The notes beneath the pieces are model-generated. The model saw only the letters and a list, made by a program, of their open reading frames with translations. It searched no databases and was not told where the DNA came from. A stretch of DNA of 64,000 nucleotides, from NCBI RefSeq assembly GCF_900110875.1, contig NZ_FOFM01000003.1:62001-126000 (forward strand), given 5' to 3'. Made by a program: the position numbers and the translations under genes. How positions within the stretch are numbered: position 1 is the first letter of the stretch; the number at the start of each line of letters is the position of its first letter. This document shows, in pieces, positions 10,359-17,726 of this stretch. This DNA is from Pseudovibrio axinellae. Its GTDB lineage: Bacteria; Pseudomonadota; Alphaproteobacteria; Rhizobiales; Stappiaceae.

Positions 10359-11228
10359 TTATGTGTTATTTTGCGTTTCTTTGTTCAGCACTTCGGCAAA
10401 GTGGTCTTCCAGTCGAATCCTGCCGTAACACTTGCCAACCATGTCCATACGCATAGCGCTCAAAAAGAACTGGATTGGCCCATAGGTCTTCGCGGAGGTG
10501 AAGGTCTCTAGAATTTTTTGTGCAGCAACACTTATCCAGTTTGGCAGGTGGGTAATCCTGGCTTTTTTGTTCAGGCTTTTAAACGCAATTTCTGCCAGTT
10601 CATTGTGTGTGTATTTTGTAGGGCCACCAACTTCGGCAAAGGTCTGTTCACTGCTGATAATTTCATAGCACGCTGCTGCAAGGTCCTTGCCGTGAATCGG
10701 ATTGATGCGGTATTTTCCAGAACCGAAAACGTAAACGCGGCCCGACTTAGCCATGTTTAAAAAGTCTTCTAAGTCTGAAAAGTATCCGCTGGGGGAAATC
10801 ACGGTGCTTTTGATCGGTGCAGCTTGGAGTGTTTTTACAAAATGCTGCTTGGCGTGCACCAGCTCCACATTCAAAAGTTTGGTCGCGTTCAGAACGTGGA
10901 TATAGGCAAACTGAGGAACGCTGTTCTCGACTGCAAGGTCGAGCAGGTTCTTGTTAGCGCGATAATCTACATCGTGATAGGTGAGGCCGTCTTTTTGGCG
11001 CGTGATTCCCAGCGCAGAGACGACCAGATCCACATCTTCCATCAATCCCATTAAGGTTGCGGCGTTGGTTGCTTCACCTTCAAAAAACTCTGTCGCATCC
11101 AGTCCTTTGGTGTGCGCAGCAGCAGTACTGCGTACCAGCGCGCGCACGGCCCAACCCTGCTGTTTGTAGTGAGCGACAAGATAGGCGCCCAGATAACCCG
11201 TTGCACCAGCGATCACGACTGTTTTCAT
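10359..11228 (-). CDS. NAD(P)-binding atypical SDR / NmrA-like epimerase family protein
   Basis: The ATG at 11228 (SD GAGGG) gives a 289-residue protein that starts with a Rossmann motif, GATGYLG at residues 8-14. The rest (YRANKNLLDLA, STVISPSGYFSDLEDFL, PIHGKDLAAACYEI) resembles extended or atypical SDR proteins of the NAD(P)-binding, NmrA/UbiE-neighbour type. The classical YxxxK catalytic pair is not evident, so it may bind nucleotide without dehydrogenase activity. It converges with hutC, 25 bases apart, and its substrate cannot be inferred. Confidence 0.85.
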   Translation of the reverse strand: MKTVVIAGATGYLGAYLVAHYKQQGWAVRALVRSTAAAHTKGLDATEFFEGEATNAATLMGLMEDVDLVVSALGITRQKDGLTYHDVDYRANKNLLDLAVENSVPQFAYIHVLNATKLLNVELVHAKQHFVKTLQAAPIKSTVISPSGYFSDLEDFLNMAKSGRVYVFGSGKYRINPIHGKDLAAACYEIISSEQTFAEVGGPTKYTHNELAEIAFKSLNKKARITHLPNWISVAAQKILETFTSAKTYGPIQFFLSAMRMDMVGKCYGRIRLEDHFAEVLNKETQNNT

Positions 11229-11559
11229 CACTATACCCTCAAAAATCATGCGCTTGAAAGGCAAGCAACCAAGGAACACAACAGGGTGCGAGCAGCCTTT
11301 AGCAGGGTCGCACAGAAGAAGCTGTTGCTAAGAGCGAAAAATGCTCAACTGGCGATAAGTCTTGTCTTTTGAAGCAGTGATAAGTGCTCCCAATCACGAT
11401 TGGAAAGTACCTTTCACTGACCATGAAGATGAGCGCTTCATCCGCCAAAATCAACCGGTAATTTTATAAGAAAGTAAGGTTCGTTTTGAGAAGAGCCAAC
11501 CAGAGAAAGGAGAGCTGCTAAGCTCTTCCTCTTTCAGAGTGAGTGGCCTGTTTTTATAA
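11229..11559. other. Intergenic region between the SDR gene and tauC
   Basis: This 331-base stretch has no convincing gene. Near 11502-11540 there is an imperfect hairpin (GAGCT/AGCTC core with flanking pairs) that may end tauC transcription; no T-run follows it on either strand. Confidence 0.5.
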
Positions 11560-12429
11560 CTAGCCCTTGCCTTGCCAAGGGATCAGAAGACGTTCCAGAT
11601 ATCGCATACCAAGCTCAATGGTGTACCCAATGAGCCCGATCACAAAGATGCCGATCACAACCGTGTCCGTTTGCAAAAAGTTCTTTGCAATCATAATCAT
11701 AGAGCCAACGCCCTTATCTGCGGCCACAAGTTCTGCCGCAACCACTGTTCCCCAGCATACGCCCATTGCCGTACGCAGGCCGGTGAATATTTCGGGGAGC
11801 GCGTTAGGGAGAATAACGTGAAACAGGATCTGCAACCGAGATGCGCCTAGCGAGTACGCAGCATGTACTTTTGAAATCTTCACACTGTTCACCCCAGAGC
11901 GCGCGGCCAAGGTCATGATGAAGAGAGATGCGAGGAACAACAGGAAGATCTTGGCTGTTTCATCGATGCCAAACCATAAAATGATCAACGGAATAAGAGC
12001 GAGTGGCGGAATCGGGCGCATGAACTCGACAATTGGGTCAAATAAACCACGCGCGATAGAAGAAAGCCCCATGGCAAGCCCTAGAGGTACGCCAACAGCC
12101 GCGCCAAGAACGACACCGGCAAGTACGCGGAAAACAGAGATACCAATGTGATCACAAAGCGCCACATTGCGGAAGCCTTCGGAAAGCAACTTGCTGATAC
12201 GGGCCAGCGTTGCATTGATAGACGGCCAGTAAAAGCTTTCCAACATGCCTAATGCACTGGCTATACCCCATGCAGCCAACAGCAGAACAACTGTCAAAAT
12301 CGAGTAGAACCGACCTGAATTCACCGCGCTGGCGTCCCCAAAGCGAACGGTCTTTTGCTGTGTGAAGACATTGTCTTTCAAGCCAAGCCAAACAGAAAGG
12401 CCGGACGGGGGCGTGTGGTGTTTGCTCAT
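11560..12429 (-). CDS. tauC: Taurine/sulfonate ABC transporter permease
   Basis: The 289-residue protein has about six membrane segments and a BPD_transp_1 domain with the EAA-loop region AYSLGASRLQILFHV, as in TauC/SsuC. It follows tauB by 9 bases with AGGAGG overlapping the tauB end, so the two are co-translated. The taurine assignment rests on the neighbouring tauA, tpa and xsc genes. It forms the membrane channel of the TauABC importer. Confidence 0.93.
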   Translation of the reverse strand: MSKHHTPPSGLSVWLGLKDNVFTQQKTVRFGDASAVNSGRFYSILTVVLLLAAWGIASALGMLESFYWPSINATLARISKLLSEGFRNVALCDHIGISVFRVLAGVVLGAAVGVPLGLAMGLSSIARGLFDPIVEFMRPIPPLALIPLIILWFGIDETAKIFLLFLASLFIMTLAARSGVNSVKISKVHAAYSLGASRLQILFHVILPNALPEIFTGLRTAMGVCWGTVVAAELVAADKGVGSMIMIAKNFLQTDTVVIGIFVIGLIGYTIELGMRYLERLLIPWQGKG

Positions 12430-12438
12430 GTCAGCCTC

Positions 12439-13251
12439 CTACGCTGGTTCCAGCTCTTTTTCATTGCCCATAATTTCCTCTTCCATCTCCCAGATGAGAG
12501 AGAGAACCTCTTCGCGTGTTTGAACAAACTCAGGCGAAGCTTTGATCTGCCGTGGGCTTTCCACCAAGCCGCGATCAGCAAACGGTAATTGGTATTCACG
12601 CAAAATCCTGCCAGGGCGTGGTGCCATCACAATTAACCTTTCACCAAGGAACAGCGCTTCCTCAACAGAGTGAGTGATTAAAATGATGGTCTTTCCAGTT
12701 TCTTTCCAAAGCTTGAGAACGAGGCTTTGCATCTTTTCGCGCGTCAGAGCATCAAGAGCGCCAAGTGGTTCATCCATCAAAATCACATCAGGGTCATTTG
12801 CAAGGCAGCGGGCCAGCGCCACGCGTTGCTGCATGCCACCAGAAAGCTGGTAGACTGGTTTCTTGCCAAAGTCCTGCAGCCCGACGATCTGCAAAAGCTC
12901 ATCGACCTTGCGTCTGGTTTCAGCGGCGCGTTTTCCTGCCATTTTCGGGCCAAAAGCGATGTTCTTTTCAACGGTCATCCACTCAAATAACGCACCTTGT
13001 TGAAACACCATCCCGCGATCAGGGCCGGGCTTTGTAACCTCTTTACCTTCCCGCATCACGCGGCCAGAGGTTGGCCGAAGGAAACCTGCAATGATATTGA
13101 GAAGAGTTGTCTTTCCGCATCCCGACGGGCCAAGCACAGAGATGATCTCACCATCTCTCACATCCAGATGTACGTTATTGAGAGCATGGACCTGATCACC
13201 GTTGGGCAGGGTGAACACCATCGAGATTTTGTCGGCAACTATTCCACTCAC
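12439..13251 (-). CDS. tauB: Taurine/sulfonate ABC transporter ATP-binding protein
   Basis: This 270-residue ATPase has Walker [10 protein letters not shown] (41-49), signature LSGGMQQ (135-141) and Walker B VILMDE (155-160). It uses a GTG start at 13249-13251 after AGAAGAG. Full length for the TauB/SsuB family, which energises sulfonate import from the cytoplasmic face. It is placed between tauA and tauC in a minus-strand operon. Confidence 0.95.
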   Translation of the reverse strand: MSGIVADKISMVFTLPNGDQVHALNNVHLDVRDGEIISVLGPSGCGKTTLLNIIAGFLRPTSGRVMREGKEVTKPGPDRGMVFQQGALFEWMTVEKNIAFGPKMAGKRAAETRRKVDELLQIVGLQDFGKKPVYQLSGGMQQRVALARCLANDPDVILMDEPLGALDALTREKMQSLVLKLWKETGKTIILITHSVEEALFLGERLIVMAPRPGRILREYQLPFADRGLVESPRQIKASPEFVQTREEVLSLIWEMEEEIMGNEKELEPA

Positions 13252-13305
13252 GGCTCTTCTCCCAGTTCCTCGTAAAATGCCTGGTTCACCCGGCCTTATT
13301 CTTGG

Positions 13306-13331
13306 AAAAATGGCGGGGCAAAGCCCGCCAT
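13306..13331 (-). terminator. Intercistronic terminator/attenuator between tauA and tauB
   Basis: On the minus strand an 8-bp GC-rich stem (13324-13331 with 13310-13317, loop of 6) is followed by a run of T (13306-13310). Placed just after tauA, it should let the binding protein be made in excess over TauBC, a common arrangement in ABC importer operons. Confidence 0.75.
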
Positions 13332-13344
13332 GTTCGGAAGTTGG

Positions 13345-14331
13345 TTATTTGAGGTAGCTGGCGTCAACAAATGTAGAGTAGTCATTGAGCGCCTGATCCA
13401 GCCCACCAGCTGAAACCATGACATCCGCGACGCCTTTTGCGGCTGCCTGAATGCCGCCACCAAGCCAGTCTTCGCTCAACTGTTCTTCGTTACTTGGAAA
13501 ACCGAAGTTGGCGATCATCTTTTGGGCCAGCTCATTATCCATGCCCGCGGCCCGTGCAATCTTGCCAAGGGCTGCATCCGGGTCGGCATTGTAGGCGGCG
13601 TTGGCCTGATTGGTGACTGTCAGAAACTTTGTCACCAGTTCGGGGTGTTCCTCAGCAAAGCTGTTGGTCACGTTCACAACATCAAAGGTATTGATGCCAA
13701 CTGCTTCCTGTTCAGCACCTGTCATCAAAGGGGTGCCAACGGTTTTCATCCGGTCAAGTGCGCCCCCAAATGCACAACCCATCACCACGTCCCCACGCAA
13801 AACTGCAACGGCCGCATCCGCAGGGTTCATCTGCACAAGGTTGACCTTGTTGATATCAACGTTGAGGTGCTGCAAAGTGCGTATGAGTTTGTAATGCGTA
13901 ACGTTGCCGATTGGGGTTGCAACTTTCTGTCCTTCCAGCGCGGTCGCATTTTCCTTGGTGATGCCGGAATCATTGCGAACAATGCAAAGGTCATTTTCCG
14001 CGTAGGTGACAGCAACGCCAACAAGCTTGATGGGTGCCCCTGAGGAAACGCCAACGACGAACGGAACGAAACCGTTGCTGTAAGCAATCTGTACATCACC
14101 GGAAACCATGGCCTGTACCATCTCGTTTCCATTCCCAAAAGCGCGCCACTCAACCTCTAAACCAAGAGCATCATCATAAGTCTTGTCGATTTGTGCGGCT
14201 TGGTTCGCTGTCGGCCACTCCAGAAAATAAGCGACGGTAATTTTATCAAGGGCTTGAGCAGATTGCAGTCCAAGCCCCGTAATCAAGCCTGCTGCAAGAG
14301 CCAGTTTACCCGCGAGCTTCCCAAATGCCAT
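13345..14331 (-). CDS. tauA: Taurine ABC transporter substrate-binding protein
   Basis: This 328-residue protein begins with a signal peptide (cleavage near SAQALD, about residue 28). The mature part (KITVAYFLEWPTANQ, GDVQIAYSNGFVPFVVGV, VATPIGNVTHYKLI) matches TauA-type periplasmic proteins. The ATG at 14331 follows GGGGG. It is the first gene of tauABC. Expected to deliver taurine to TauBC; the downstream catabolic genes in the same island support this substrate over other sulfonates. Confidence 0.93.
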   Translation of the reverse strand: MAFGKLAGKLALAAGLITGLGLQSAQALDKITVAYFLEWPTANQAAQIDKTYDDALGLEVEWRAFGNGNEMVQAMVSGDVQIAYSNGFVPFVVGVSSGAPIKLVGVAVTYAENDLCIVRNDSGITKENATALEGQKVATPIGNVTHYKLIRTLQHLNVDINKVNLVQMNPADAAVAVLRGDVVMGCAFGGALDRMKTVGTPLMTGAEQEAVGINTFDVVNVTNSFAEEHPELVTKFLTVTNQANAAYNADPDAALGKIARAAGMDNELAQKMIANFGFPSNEEQLSEDWLGGGIQAAAKGVADVMVSAGGLDQALNDYSTFVDASYLK

Positions 14332-14623
14332 GATGATCCCCCTAGTGGTGCTAAATTATTATTTCCTCTTTTGTTTTTCGTCGTATCTCGTGGCTGGATA
14401 CTTGCTCGATTTAATTATGTTCACGAATGAGGACACTATGAAACCGTTGGTCCCGGTAGTGCCAGTTACTGCGTGCTCATGGGGCCAGATAGTATTTTTG
14501 AAGATATGATTATATATATCTATGTAAGAGCGTGAAAATATCTATGATGCATACGCAGTGCTCCTGTTGAGGTAGAATAAATAAATATAACAATACCCTA
14601 TCTCTTGATCGGAATTGTTATAT
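14332..14623. promoter_or_regulatory. tauA promoter region with two CTGG repeats and a perfect 12-bp inverted repeat
   Basis: On the minus strand CTGGCCCCAT (14479-14488) and CTGGCACTAC (14456-14465) form a degenerate pair 23 bases apart, similar to the better pairs before tpa and xsc. Just past the tauR stop, arms 14583-14594 and 14614-14625 are a perfect 12-bp AT-rich inverted repeat followed by a T-rich tract on the minus strand; this may end tauR transcription. Confidence 0.45.
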
Positions 14624-16138
14624 TTAGGTGGGTATTGGCATTGTTTTACGTGTAGAGCGAGTGGTTATCATGGGCTTGTTTGCTATATGAGAAAGTAACT
14701 CTATGCCTCTTGGTATTTTTTCTGCATCTATGGAAGAAAATCCTAGCCGAAAGTAATTTTTACCTTGGTTTGGGTTTGCGAAGAAGACGTTTCCTGGCTC
14801 GATCAAAATACCTCGCTGCATTGCTTCATCGGCCAGTGTTGATGCGTCTAGGTCTGGCGGTCCACAGACCCAGAATGAGGAGCCGCCAAACGCAGAGACC
14901 TGCGCCCAACCGGGGAAGTGACGCGCCATCGCTTCGCTTAGGGAATTCCAGCGGTTGGAATAGGCGTGGTGAAGCTTGCTGATGAGGGCATCTTGTGAGC
15001 CCTGCGCCAGAAACAAAGCAACACTGCGTTGGTTGTTGCCGGGTGGATGGCGCAGCATCAATCGCCGCATGGCACGCACCTCTTTGATCACTTGCCGAGG
15101 CGCAACAATAAAACCAACTCGCAGCCCTGGCATAATGGATTTGGAGAGGCTGCCCACGTAAAGCACGCGTCCAGAGGTATCAATGGAGCGCAGAGCAGCA
15201 GTCGGCTGCCCGCGATAATTGGTTTCGTATTCGTAGTCATCCTCTATAATCAGGGCATCAGATTGAGCCGCCCATTCCAGCACCTCACGCCGCCGTTTCA
15301 TAGTCATGGTCGTGTTGGTGGGAAACTGATGGCTGGGGGTCACATAAACCAGCTTTGCGTCGCCTAGTTTTGCAACCTGTATGCCCTCCTCATCAATCGG
15401 TATGGCTCGAATATCGGCACTACGAAGCTGCATAATATTGCGCACATCAGGGTAACCGGGGTCTTCAACCGCAACAGGTGTGTCCTGTTTTACGAGCAAG
15501 TGCGCAATCAGAAACAAGGCATTTTGTGCGCCCATTGTAACGAGGATTTCGTCCGGCTCTGCAATAACACCGCGCCGTATCAGGATACGGCGCTGAATTT
15601 GTTCAATGAGCATAGGGTCATCAGCCGTAAAGCGGTCATCTGTCCACGCATCCAGCCATTTGATACTCATTGTCTGGCGCACACAATCCCGCCATGCACT
15701 GATAGGGAAAAGCGTTGGGTCGACCTGGCCGTAAATGAAGGGGTAGGGGTAGCTGTGCCAGTTTTCTGTTTTTAGAATATTGAATTGAGTTGAAGGCGTT
15801 AACCGCAGCTTCTCACCCCAGTCCACGCAGTCATCCCGATTCTGCTCTTTGCTGGGCGCTGTCTCGGGGAGTTGCCCAAGGTTCTCTACCATCTCTGGCG
15901 AAACATAAAAGCCGGAGCGCTCGCGGGTGTTCAGGTAACCATCAGCCGCCAGTGCCTGATAAGCCAACATGACTGTATTGCGAGAGACACCCAGTCGCTT
16001 TGCAAGGGCACGTGTGGAAGGGACCGGCGTGTTTTTTGCAAGTTGGCCTGAGAGAATTGCGGAAACGAGCATTTCTCTAATCTGGCTTTGCAAGGTTGAG
16101 CTGTTGTCGCGATCGACCGAAAACAAGCTGTATCTCAT
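14624..16138 (-). CDS. tauR: Taurine catabolism regulator, MocR/GntR family with aminotransferase domain
   Basis: From the ATG at 16138 (preceded by AAGGGACG) the protein has 504 residues. It has an N-terminal GntR winged helix (about 10-75, LAKRLGVSRNTVMLAYQAL) and a fold-type I aminotransferase-like domain (about 110-495) with the PLP lysine in VLYVGSLSKS (about K333). This is the MocR architecture; TauR activates taurine genes in related bacteria. It is divergent from tpa and upstream of tauABC. Direct CTGG repeats in the tauR-tpa gap are likely binding sites. Confidence 0.92.
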   Translation of the reverse strand: MRYSLFSVDRDNSSTLQSQIREMLVSAILSGQLAKNTPVPSTRALAKRLGVSRNTVMLAYQALAADGYLNTRERSGFYVSPEMVENLGQLPETAPSKEQNRDDCVDWGEKLRLTPSTQFNILKTENWHSYPYPFIYGQVDPTLFPISAWRDCVRQTMSIKWLDAWTDDRFTADDPMLIEQIQRRILIRRGVIAEPDEILVTMGAQNALFLIAHLLVKQDTPVAVEDPGYPDVRNIMQLRSADIRAIPIDEEGIQVAKLGDAKLVYVTPSHQFPTNTTMTMKRRREVLEWAAQSDALIIEDDYEYETNYRGQPTAALRSIDTSGRVLYVGSLSKSIMPGLRVGFIVAPRQVIKEVRAMRRLMLRHPPGNNQRSVALFLAQGSQDALISKLHHAYSNRWNSLSEAMARHFPGWAQVSAFGGSSFWVCGPPDLDASTLADEAMQRGILIEPGNVFFANPNQGKNYFRLGFSSIDAEKIPRGIELLSHIANKPMITTRSTRKTMPIPT

Positions 16139-16186
16139 GATGAGCCGTCCCTTCAACATAACCGTGAAGTATCAGCATGATTTCAA

Positions 16187-16218
16187 CTGGCTCTATGGTC
16201 AAGAACAACTGGACCTAT
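16187..16218 (+). promoter_or_regulatory. Candidate TauR operator: direct repeats before tpa
   Basis: CTGGCTCTAT (16187-16196) and CTGGACCTAT (16209-16218) are direct repeats 22 bases apart in the tauR-tpa intergenic region. As I recall, TauR of Rhodobacter binds repeats of the form CTGGACYTAA. The same spacing recurs before xsc. Confidence 0.7.
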
Positions 16219-16309
16219 CTGCCAGAATATTTCACCGACATGATTTGATGAACAGTGCCTTTAGGGCAGTTGCTGGTGAATGACACAATGTTCCGGGAGA
16301 AATATTGAG

Positions 16310-17647
16310 ATGAGTGTTCTTGTAGAAACCATTGAGCAAACAAAAACAAATTCTCTCGAACAGCACTGGATGCCATTTACGGCCAACAAAGACTTCAAGC
16401 GAGCGCCCCGTCTTATTACACGCTCCGAAGGGATGTACTTGTGGAACCAAAATGGTGACCGTCTGGTAGACGGTTCCTCCGGCTTGTTCAACGTGCCAGC
16501 AGGCCATGCGCGCAAGTCAATTGCAGATGCCGTTCATGCTCAAATGATGCAGAACGGATACACAGCGCCATTCCAGCTGGGTCAGCCGACATCCTTTGAG
16601 TTTGCCGCCAAACTCACCAAAATTATGCCGGAGCCGTTCAATCATGTGTTCTTTGTGAATTCGGGCTCTGAAGCCATCGATACCGCGCTGAAAATGGTCA
16701 TGGCCTATCATCGTGCCAATGGTGATGCACAGCGCACTCGCTTTGTCTCCCGTGAGCGGGCGTACCACGGTGTGAATATGGGCGGGGTCTCTTTGGCAGG
16801 TATGGTCAAAAACCGCGAAACTTTCCCGGTTGTCATGCCAAACATCGTCATGATGCGCCATACGTGGAACGAGGAGAACGCCTTCACAAGAGGCCAGCCG
16901 GAAACCGGTGTGGAACTGGCAAACGATCTGCAGCGCTTCTGTGAGACCTACGGTGGCTCCACAATCGCTGCTGTGTTCATTGAGCCTGTCGCGGGTTCTA
17001 CCGGAACGCTCGTCCCGCCAAAGGGGTATTTGGAGCGTGTCCGCCAGATCTGCGACGAGCACGGCATTCTGCTGGTGTTTGATGAAGTGATCACTGGCTT
17101 CGGTCGTCTTGGCAAACCGTTTGCAGTGGATGCGTTCAACGTGATGCCAGACATCATCACATTGGCAAAAGCACTCACAAACGGAGCAATCCCGATGGGA
17201 GCCGTTGCTGCGTCAGATCAGGTTTATGAGACCATCACCGAAGCAGCACCAGAAAATGCCATCGAGTTCTTCCACGGATACACATATTCGGCACACCCAG
17301 CAGCCTGTGCAGCAGGTTTGGCGACGCTTAAAATTTACGAGGAAGAAGGCCTGTTCGAACGAGCGGCCGAACTGAGCGATTACTTCCTTGATGCGATCTG
17401 GTCCCTGCAAGATATCCCGATTGTGAAGGATATCCGAGGCTACGGGCTTATGGGCGGCGTAGAGGTTCACCCGCTTCCCGGTAAACCCGGCATCCGCGGC
17501 AACGAGATGCAAAAGCGGTTGTTCTGGAACGGCTGTCACGCCAAATGGACGGGGGACACAGCCATTCTGGCGCCAGCGTTTATTGCAGAGCGAAGTCATG
17601 TCGATGAGATCGTGGATGCAATGAGGAAAACGCTCATAGCTGAATAG
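16310..17647 (+). CDS. tpa: Taurine:pyruvate aminotransferase
   Basis: From the ATG at 16310 (SD GGGAG) this is a 445-residue class III aminotransferase. The PLP lysine lies in ITLAKALTNG (about K287), with the pyridine-nitrogen aspartate in LLVFDEVITGFGR (about D258). It begins with the omega-amino-acid transaminase pattern EQHWMPFTANKDF. Class III enzymes of this branch also use beta-alanine, but tauR, tauABC and xsc around it point to taurine plus pyruvate giving sulfoacetaldehyde plus alanine. An upstream in-frame ATG at 16280 has no ribosome site. Confidence 0.9.
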   Translation: MSVLVETIEQTKTNSLEQHWMPFTANKDFKRAPRLITRSEGMYLWNQNGDRLVDGSSGLFNVPAGHARKSIADAVHAQMMQNGYTAPFQLGQPTSFEFAAKLTKIMPEPFNHVFFVNSGSEAIDTALKMVMAYHRANGDAQRTRFVSRERAYHGVNMGGVSLAGMVKNRETFPVVMPNIVMMRHTWNEENAFTRGQPETGVELANDLQRFCETYGGSTIAAVFIEPVAGSTGTLVPPKGYLERVRQICDEHGILLVFDEVITGFGRLGKPFAVDAFNVMPDIITLAKALTNGAIPMGAVAASDQVYETITEAAPENAIEFFHGYTYSAHPAACAAGLATLKIYEEEGLFERAAELSDYFLDAIWSLQDIPIVKDIRGYGLMGGVEVHPLPGKPGIRGNEMQKRLFWNGCHAKWTGDTAILAPAFIAERSHVDEIVDAMRKTLIAE

Positions 17648-17668
17648 ATCGAAGAAAGTATTGTTTTG

Positions 17669-17702
17669 AGAAGAGCACATTTGTGCTCTTCTTTTGTTTT
17701 TC
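17669..17702 (+). terminator. Rho-independent terminator after tpa
   Basis: Arms 17670-17679 and 17682-17691 are perfectly complementary (the inner bases form the loop) and are followed by a T-rich tract. It separates tpa from the following flavoprotein gene, so the latter may be made from read-through or its own promoter. Confidence 0.85.
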
Positions 17703-17726
17703 AAATTGGTTGAGGGGAGGCGATCA

